From contig NZ_CP034753.1 in the NCBI RefSeq assembly GCF_004006235.1, positions 1,798,001 through 1,862,000 on the forward strand: DNA of 64,000 nt, read 5' to 3'. A program made the position numbers and the translations under genes. The stretch comes from Agromyces sp. LHK192 (GTDB taxonomy: Bacteria; Actinomycetota; Actinomycetes; Actinomycetales; Microbacteriaceae). Positions 62,835 to 64,000 of this stretch are shown one piece after another (the stretch's first letter is position 1; every line of letters starts with the position of its first letter). The notes beneath the pieces were generated by a model. That model worked only from the letters and a program-made list of their open reading frames with translations, did not search any database and was not told where the DNA came from.

Positions 62835-64000
62835 ATGTCGACAAACCAGAACTACCTCGCCGTCATCAAGGTCGTCGGCATCGGCGGCGGCGGCGTGAAC
62901 GCCGTCAACCGCATGATCGAGCTCGGCCTCCGCGGCGTCGAGTTCATCGCGATCAACACCGACGCCCAGGCGCTGCTGATGTCCGACGCGGACGTCAAGC
63001 TCGACGTCGGCCGCGACCTCACCAGAGGCCTCGGCGCGGGCGCCGACCCCGAGGTCGGCCGCCGGGCGGCCGAAGACCACGCCGAGGAGATCGAGGAGGC
63101 GCTCGCAGGCGCCGACATGGTCTTCGTGACCGCGGGCGAGGGAGGCGGCACCGGCACCGGCGGCGCCCCGGTCGTCGCGCGCATCGCGAAGTCGATCGGC
63201 GCGCTCACGATCGGTGTCGTCACCAAGCCGTTCAGCTTCGAGGGCAAGCGCCGGCAGACCCAGGCCGAGCAGGGCGTGGCGCGGCTGAAGGAAGAGGTCG
63301 ACACCCTCATCGTGGTGCCGAACGATCGCCTGCTCGAGATCAGCGACCGCGGCATCTCGATGCTCGAGGCGTTCGCGACCGCCGACCAGGTGCTCCTCGC
63401 AGGTGTCCAGGGCATCACCGACCTCATCACCACGCCGGGCCTGATCAACCTCGACTTCGCCGACGTCAAGTCCGTGATGCAGGGCGCGGGTTCCGCGCTC
63501 ATGGGCATCGGCTCGTCGAGGGGAGCCGACCGGGCGATCAAGGCGGCGGAGCTCGCGGTCGCGAGTCCCCTGCTCGAAGCGTCGATCGACGGTGCGCACG
63601 GCGTGCTGCTCTCGATCCAGGGCGGGTCGAACCTCGGCATCTTCGAGATCAACGACGCCGCGCGCCTCGTGCAGGAGGCCGTGCATCCCGAGGCCAACAT
63701 CATCTTCGGTGCGGTGATCGACGACACCCTCGGCGACGAGGTGCGGGTCACCGTCATCGCCGCCGGGTTCGACGGCGGCGAACCGCAGGCCAAGGACTCC
63801 GCGGTCGACGCCCGCCGCTCGAACCTGGTGCCGGCCGCCGTCGGCGCGGCAGTGGGCGTCGCGGCCGGCGCAGGGGCATCCGCTGCGTCGTCGTCGTCGG
63901 CAGAGACCGGCGACACGATCGGCGAACTCGACATCGAGGAACTCGTCGAGTCCGCGAACTGGGGCGAGCTGCCCACGTCCACCGGCGACCAGATCGTGAG
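62835..64000 (+). CDS. ftsZ: Cell division protein FtsZ (3' end outside window)
   Basis: 388 codons are present and the frame is open at the window end. ATG start [28 protein letters not shown]. The tubulin signature [17 protein letters not shown]-type loop [21 protein letters not shown] and the T7 loop [22 protein letters not shown] are complete. The linker after ~320 is Ala/Ser-rich (SASSSSAE) and the terminal peptide that binds partner proteins is not in the window. A 159-bp upstream region suggests its own promoter. Confidence 0.97.
   Translation, partial: MSTNQNYLAVIKVVGIGGGGVNAVNRMIELGLRGVEFIAINTDAQALLMSDADVKLDVGRDLTRGLGAGADPEVGRRAAEDHAEEIEEALAGADMVFVTAGEGGGTGTGGAPVVARIAKSIGALTIGVVTKPFSFEGKRRQTQAEQGVARLKEEVDTLIVVPNDRLLEISDRGISMLEAFATADQVLLAGVQGITDLITTPGLINLDFADVKSVMQGAGSALMGIGSSRGADRAIKAAELAVASPLLEASIDGAHGVLLSIQGGSNLGIFEINDAARLVQEAVHPEANIIFGAVIDDTLGDEVRVTVIAAGFDGGEPQAKDSAVDARRSNLVPAAVGAAVGVAAGAGASAASSSSAETGDTIGELDIEELVESANWGELPTSTGDQIV

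Overview
High-GC actinobacterial chromosome segment with dense gene packing. Neighbouring genes often overlap by 4 bp (GTGA or ATGA), and GTG starts are common. The gene set and order, plus a MurE that lacks the meso-DAP motif, suggest a Microbacteriaceae member (Agromyces/Microbacterium type). That placement is an inference; no rRNA or tRNA gene lies in the window, and I found no prophage, insertion sequence or CRISPR array.

Layout. 1-3.9 kb: TerC-like and CNNM/CorC-like membrane proteins with a tiny coupled ORF between them, then an amino-acid permease. 3.9-7.1 kb: a VanZ-like and a VanY-like (M15 peptidase) pair, divergent from an OmpR-type two-component system. 7.1-9.6 kb: a manganese-type ABC importer with a leaderless promoter carrying two identical-arm palindromes. 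9.6-28.3 kb: a mosaic of housekeeping and stress genes. It includes a macrodomain protein, flavin enzymes, an 88-aa protein under a perfect LexA box, a Fic-wHTH protein under a 30-bp palindrome, msrBA, a Na+/H+ antiporter, two paralogous secreted lysozyme-like proteins, a stand-alone LigD-type primase-polymerase, a small alarmone synthetase, nnrE and a NUDIX hydrolase. 28.3-30.8 kb: a CDP-alcohol phosphatidyltransferase followed by garA/odhI, ftsR and a second merR gene, the block known from mycobacteria. 30.9-37.1 kb: an orphan ParA, pyruvate carboxylase, a second ParA/MinD-like ATPase and peptide deformylase. 37.2-47.7 kb: fadD15-type ligase, glucokinase, plsC, aroG, pknL, a LysM protein, an Rv2175c-type regulator, a polyprenyl synthase and a DUF3040 protein. 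47.7-64 kb: the division and cell wall (dcw) cluster mraZ-rsmH-ftsL-ftsI-murE-murF-mraY-murD-ftsW-murG-murC-ftsQ-ftsZ, with ftsZ cut by the window end.

How it works together. The last 27 kb keeps the order of the mycobacterial fadD15-to-ftsZ region and joins acyl-lipid activation, phosphatidic acid synthesis, the shikimate entry step, a PASTA kinase with its DNA-binding substrate, isoprenoid chain synthesis and the whole cytoplasmic murein pathway. FtsR, encoded at 29.4 kb, is the known activator of ftsZ in relatives; a near-palindrome upstream of ftsZ is a candidate target.

Most unusual signals: (1) a 78-bp repeat array between murF and mraY that reproduces the murF stop region and keeps an open frame ending in a GTGA overlap with mraY; (2) a perfect SOS box on the promoter of an unknown small protein; (3) a palindrome spanning the promoter of a Fic-wHTH gene; (4) at least 14 starts placed 6-7 nt after a TANNNT element, implying widespread leaderless transcripts; (5) heavy over-use of GGATGCC/GGCATCC against codon preference.
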